A program made the position numbers and the translations under genes. From Anaeramoeba flamelloides (lineage: Eukaryota > Metamonada > Anaeramoebidae), in assembly GCA_027625915.1 (NCBI GenBank), contig JANTQA010000060.1, positions 6,138,001 through 6,202,000 on the forward strand: DNA of 64,000 nt, given 5' to 3'. The notes below the pieces were generated by a model. The model was not told the DNA's origin. It was given only the letters and a program-made list of their open reading frames with translations, and searched no databases. Shown in pieces: positions 58,443-64,000 of this stretch (the stretch's first letter is position 1; each line of letters begins with the position of its first letter).

Positions 58443-60729
58443 TTAATATAATTTAAAAATAATTGAATTAATATTTAAAAATAAAATAAATTTTGGTATT
58501 TAGTATCAGATTTTGATTTTGATTTTATTGCCCTTTTTTTAAAAGATACTAAATTGTAAGTTTCTAAGAAAAAATTTTGAAATAATTTTAATTTATTTTT
58601 TTTATTGAATTATACACCCAATAAAAAAATATCAAATTATTCACAGCCAATTTTAAATAAAATAGATAAAATATTTATTTATTTTTCAAAAACACATCAA
58701 TTAATTTTGATCAAAAATTACTCTTTGAGAAAGTCAAAAATAATTAATAAGAAAAAAAAGGAAAAAAAAAAAAATCTATTTTTTATATTAATTTCAGATT
58801 AAACCATAAAAAATCAACAAAAGAATATTAAAAAATTCAAAATTGGTGATTTTACACCTAAAATTGATAAATTTATGAATCACAACCACGAAATTTTTTT
58901 TTTTCCAAACTATTTTTCAGAAATGATAAAACACTTTATAATGTTATTGGAATCTGGTATGTGGGTTAAATAAATATTCTTATCAACAGAATTTATATTT
59001 TAAGATCAGAATAATTATTTCTACTTTTGTCAAAAATGCATTCTAACTTTCCTCTTCTTTTTCTTTTTTTTTTTTTTCAATTTTTCTTTTGTTTTTCTTT
59101 TTCTTATTTTTTTTTTTTATCTTTTTATTTCTTATTTTGTTTTATTTCGATCCTCTTTTTTTTGAATAAAGTCAAGTTGAAAAAAAAAAAAAAAGATCTT
59201 TGAAAATACAAATTAAAACCAAGAAAATTGAGAAATGTTTTGCTTTTTAAAACACATATTTAATTATGAACAAAAATTTTTTCTAATTTTTTTTTATTAA
59301 AGAAGAAGTGTAAATTACACTCTAGTTTTCCTTTTACTTAAATTCTCTTTTTCGAAATTTAAGTGTAAAATCATGGATATCTCGATAATTAATTAACTAA
59401 AATGATTTTAAGCTGTCACAATTGAAAATTATTTCATTAAAATTAAATTCTTTTAATTTATTGAAAAATATCAATCTATCCTTGTAATATGAAGGACACA
59501 TATATAAAAAGTGATCAATATTTATTATTATCTCTTAATGTTGATGTTTTAAACATAAAAGAACAAAATTTATTTGATAATTTTTTAAAACATAATAATA
59601 TCTATTTAGTCAGTTAGTAAATATTCTGAATTTTTGAATTGTTTGGCTTGATGGATAACTTAAATATTTTTGATTAAAAAATAAATATTTTTGATTTTTA
59701 AATTATTACAAAATATTTTCGGGGAGTCTCATATGATGTCGTCAAGTGTCTGTAGAGTGCCTAGATTTACCATAATTCAAAAGAAGAGAGTATTTTTGAA
59801 TTTTTCTTTTCATTTCTCAAATTAAAAAAAATCTAAACCGAGCTTTTCCTGAATTCAAAAGAAGGAAGCAACATCTTTGATTTTAATATATTCTTTTAAA
59901 TTTTGGAAAACATAACGAAAAGTGTCTCGGTTTTTTTGAAATTGGGGAAATAAACCAAAAAATTCTAAAATTTTCTGTTTATTCTCTTCAATTAAAAAAA
60001 GCTAATGACACTTCCAACTTGCAGAAGTCAACAATTCATAATAATTATAATTTTCTTTTATAAGAATCCTTAGATTTCCTGAATTACAATTAATTTTATT
60101 GTTTATTCTTGGATTAAATTTTATTAGTTTTTCCTGATAAGGTAGTTATAAATTTTAATTTTTTTTTTTTTCTTTTTCTTTTTTTTTATTAATTGAAATT
60201 ACCAAATTTTCGATAAAATTTTTCTTGTTAAACTTCTTTCATCTGGAAAAAAATTTTCTTCTAAAAGACAAATAATCACTAAGAAAATTGAGACTATGTA
60301 ATTTCTTATAATATAAATATAATTATTAGTAAAAAATATTCTTTTTATCAAATTTTTTTCAGTGAAAGTTCAGTAATTAAAAATCGATAATGCTCATTTC
60401 AAAAATTTTGACTCACTTTTTTCACTTTTTTGATTTTCTTAATTTTAATTTTTAAAATATAAGGCTTTTATTTACTCATGATAATTAAAAAATGGATTAG
60501 TAGAAAGGATTAATAATTATTTGTTCTTGTTTATAATTATCAATATATTTTTTTTTTTCAATTTATTTTTTCAGGTTGGTAGCAATTGTTAAAGCAGGGT
60601 TTAGATTTCAAAATTTTGACAAGGTTAAAACTCTTGAAAGCTCAAAAATACTACACTTTTTATCCGATTTAGAAATAATTTTAATTTATAAACAATTTTT
60701 CTCCATTTTTTTGTCTTTTCTGTTTTGTT

Positions 60730-61464
60730 TTCATCACATTTTATGAATTATTAAACTTGTTAAGGAAGATCAAAATATTTTTTTTCAACAATTGATATTA
60801 GGTTAAAGTTGAATTGTTTACAATAAAAGAACTCAAATAAAAATTAGTTGATACTATCTAATTATTTGACCTATCAATATTCCTAATAGAATTTTTACAT
60901 ATTTATCAATAATTTTTTTGTTTCGCTTGTATCAAAATTTTGAAACATAGACAATTTTTATTTTTATTTGTTTTATATATTTTTCTTTTATTTGGGTAAA
61001 AATAATCCCATTAAGAAATAAGAAATAATAAATACTGGGTAACGTATTATATATTTCTCAAATCCAATTCAAAATTTCGTAAAAACCAAAATTCAAATTG
61101 TGAAAACCCAATCTTATTTCTTCAAGAATTGAAGAAATACAAAATTAGAACAACTGACTAATTGAAATGTTAAACATTTTTTATAAATTACAATACCCAC
61201 AAAACAAAAAATCAATTATTATGAATACTAATAAATTATTGGTTTGTTAAAATTTTTGGAGAGAACAAAACAAAAGAATGTATTGATAAATTTATAAAAA
61301 TTCGTTTAGGAATATTGATAGGTCAAATGGTTAGATAGTATCAACTAATTTTTATTTGAGTTCTTTTATTGTAAACAATTCAACTTTAACCTAATATCAA
61401 TTGTTGAAAAAAAATTTTTGATCTTCCATAACAAGTTTAATAATTCATAAAATGTGATGAAAAT
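60730..61464. repeat. Long fold-back of R3 repeat
   Basis: Left arm 60730-60935 and right arm 61262-61464 are inverted copies: the outer 150 bp (CATCACATTTTATGAATT, AAACTTGTTA, GGAAGATCAAAA, CAACAATTGATATTAGG) are nearly identical, inner parts diverge. The right half continues the R3 consensus seen at 40750, and a reverse R3 segment is also at 20060-20300. The high arm identity points to recent formation. Confidence 0.75.
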
Positions 61465-62851
61465 TAAGAGTCTATCAAATATTCCTGAAAATACCCAAAA
61501 ATCTAAAATACCCTGAAAATTATTTAATCACAAAAAAACACTTTTTAAACAACTTAGAAGAAACTCTGTTACCAATATATTCAGTTTAATAATAAATTTG
61601 GAATTTTACTTTCAGAAAAAAAAGTTTTTACTGAAAATATCAAAATTCAAAAAATTTAAATTTTGTGGAATGGTATTTAGCCCATTTTGTGTGAAAAGAA
61701 TAAGTATCTTGAATGACTAACATTACTGATCATTTCAAAATGGTATTAATAAATAAGAGAAAATGTACTTGTAAAGAAAATTTCTAATTGTATCTCATTA
61801 CCCATAATTACCTAATCTTAAATACAATCCAAAAATAACCGAGTAATATCTAATCATAAAATATATGAACATACTTTCCACAAGGTTGCCCAAGTCAAAA
61901 TTTATTAGACTTCCCATTCCATAAAAGAAACTCGTTTAACCAAATGATTCAAACACATACCATATCAAACCTAACACAACCCATACCAATCTCCTGACAT
62001 ACATATACACTTACCCTAATAAGTACCAACAATTACACAAATATACTCAAAAGGTACCACAACCTCTTTAGAGTGGTTTAAAGTAGAAAATTAAAAAAAA
62101 ATAGTTTGTCTGAAAGGAAAATTGTTATTATACCGTTAAACTGAGTAGATTGACACTAGGGTTTCTTCGAAGTTGACCATAACGTGTTTTTATCTGGTTA
62201 AAAAAATTTTCAGTTATTTTCGATTTTCGGGAATATTTCAAACACCCGAAAATAAAAAACACACAAAAAAAAAAAAGATTTTCATATTTTTACAAAAATC
62301 AAATTTATTTCCAATAAAACGAAATTGTATTATTATGATTCTTTGAAAAGTTTTAACTGTGTGAGAAATTTTGAATTTTCGTTTATATTCAATTTTGAAA
62401 AATATAAAAAATTGAGTTTTTTTTTTTGCCTATTTTTGATTAACAATTTTTCTTTTTTTATATCAAAATCATTTATCCTATTTTAAGAAAATTTTTTTTT
62501 TTTTTATATTTATTTTTTTTTTTAATTTTTGTATTTTTTTTTTTTGAAGTCACTAAAATTTGATAAAATATTTTATTTTGTTGAAATTAAAATATGAAAT
62601 AAAATTAAAAAAAAAAAATTTAAAATATGAAATTGATTCTTTTTCAAAATTTTATTTTATTTGATAACAGTTAATACAGATTTATTAACAAATGAATTCC
62701 TTATGTTAATAGTTTTTTCTTTGATTTAAATTTGATTTTTAAAAAATAAAAATTATTGTATTAAAATAATTTTATTTTGATTTTTTTTGATATCTTTAAA
62801 TTTTTACCAATTTATTTATTTTTTATTTAATTTACAAAATAATATTCAAAG

Positions 62852-62912
62852 ATAATAATAATAATAATAATGTGTATGTGTTGTGTTTGTACGTGTGCGC
62901 GTTTGTATGTAT
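62852..62912 (+). repeat. (AAT)n then GT-rich simple repeat
   Basis: About six AAT units run into an alternating GT/GC-rich stretch (GTGTATGTGTTGTG, GTACGTGTGCGCG), a mixture with Z-DNA-like alternation. Confidence 0.8.
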
Positions 62913-64000
62913 TTATATGTTGACCTGCTTCAATTAATTTTGATTAAAATGAGGTATTGAACCAATTTTCCTAATTCTATTTTTATTTAAATAAAGGTTT
63001 ACTTCTTTTTCCCTTTTTTTCCCCCTTCTATAAGATTATAAATATTTTTCAAACAAAATAATATATTAAAATAAAAAAAAAAGTGGTTTTTATTTATGAG
63101 TATTTAAACACAATAATATTATTCCAGACTTTATATTTGTAGAGTCTTAATATTTAGTAAAAAAACTAAAAAAATCAAAATTATATACACAAAATAAATA
63201 TTTAAATATAGGGTATTTTTTCAGTCAAAGAAATTTGTTTTTATTTTTTTAGTGATTATTTTTATTAAAAATCGATAATTTTTCTAAACCAAAACAAGAA
63301 TTATAAAAAACAAAAACAAAAAATAAAATAAAATAAAACTTTCATTTATTTTTTATTTATTTTTGTTATGATTAAAAAATGGATAATTTTTCTAAACAAA
63401 AACAAGAATATAAAAAACAAAAGTAAGGCACTTTACGACACTTACTATAAACTGTGATGCACTATGACATTTTAGATCATTTTATGGTAATGTGATCCCA
63501 AAAAAAAAAAAAAAAATAGAAATATCAGGTACTTTTTATAATTGGATGTGAGATAACAAATAAGTAAAAAATAAACCCCATTCCAAAAATTTAGATTTAC
63601 TCGAAATTAAAAAGGCAAAAAAAATCTTTTGATTTTTTTTTTTCCATTAAAAAGTGAGTAACAAATCTTCATCTGTTTGCATTAAGATTTTCCGAAGTTT
63701 ATGAGAATTGAGTAAAAATAAAGATTTTATTCTATTATTTTAAATTCTGGAAAAGCTAACGGAGTTTTTTCATTTCAAAAAGTAAAAAAAAACCTAACGG
63801 CGCTTTTCTTGAGGTTTTATGTTTTATTTGTTAAGTTTTCTAGGGTTTTTTTTTAATTTAAGCAATAAAAAGAATATTTCTTTAATTTTCTTCTTCTTTC
63901 TAGCTTTAAAAAAAAAAATTCGTTAGGTTTTCTTGAGGTTTTCTATTTTATTTAGAAAATCAATAGATTTTTGTTAGGTTTTTTTTTACTTTAGAAATTT

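Larger units (their letters stand above)
58443..64000. other. Gene-free right edge
   Basis: Contains repeats at 59718-59940 and 63640-64000 (recurring CTAACGGNGCTTTTC and TTCTTGAGGTTTT), the R3 fold-back (60730-61464), a stretch with unusual base composition (61700-62080), and an (AAT)n run at 62852-62870 followed by GT-rich DNA. No coding region could be supported. Confidence 0.6.

Noticed and set aside
1-64000. LTR retrotransposon, LINE or viral-type elements
   Set aside because: No reverse transcriptase, integrase, capsid or polymerase-like frame and no long direct terminal repeats were seen.
1-64000. CRISPR arrays, rRNA genes, operon-type signals
   Set aside because: No regularly spaced direct repeats, no rRNA-like GC-rich blocks, and the genes are clearly spliced eukaryotic ones.

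Overview
The window looks like nuclear DNA of an AT-rich unicellular eukaryote. Reasons: seven protein genes, six of them split by GT-AG introns; eukaryote-only products (heterotrimeric G-protein beta subunit, proteasome ubiquitin receptor Rpn13, ribosomal protein eL32, a Rab GTPase with a double-cysteine tail, signal-peptide plus membrane-anchored cysteine-rich proteins); long A and T homopolymers; and TAA as the stop of every gene. The G-beta reads most like amoebozoan homologues, but the 4-5 kb introns and low gene density differ from Dictyostelium. An amoeboid protist (for example Anaeramoeba or an amoebozoan) is my guess and is not proven by the sequence.

Layout. 2.3-2.9 kb: single-exon 179-residue protein, minus strand. 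11.7-12.5 kb (+) and 21.1-21.9 kb (-): two paralogous cysteine-rich type I membrane proteins, convergent, sharing intron position and phase. 28.5-39.7 kb (+): G-beta in five exons, stretched by introns of 5.2 and 4.5 kb. 43.7-44.2 kb (-): eL32. 48.8-51.1 kb (+): Rpn13 in five exons, with PRU and DEUBAD domains. 56.8-58.4 kb (+): a Rab GTPase in four exons. The last 5.5 kb have no recognisable gene. Exon boundaries were placed by hand from reading frame, GT/AG dinucleotides and remembered homologues.

Between the genes most of the complex sequence is repeats without coding capacity. The clearest are (a) inverted-repeat elements whose two ends both begin TTAAGG or TTAAGA, in at least six sequence families of 0.18-1.6 kb, some nested in one another; (b) two families whose ends begin TACAGT with TA at the border, resembling Tc1/mariner-type MITEs, one of them an almost perfect 202-bp hairpin present five times between 16 and 26 kb; (c) fold-back repeats, one inside a G-beta intron. 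No transposase gene that could drive (a) or (b) is in the window. The genes do not form a functional cluster: they are unrelated housekeeping, signalling and surface genes scattered in a repeat-rich background.
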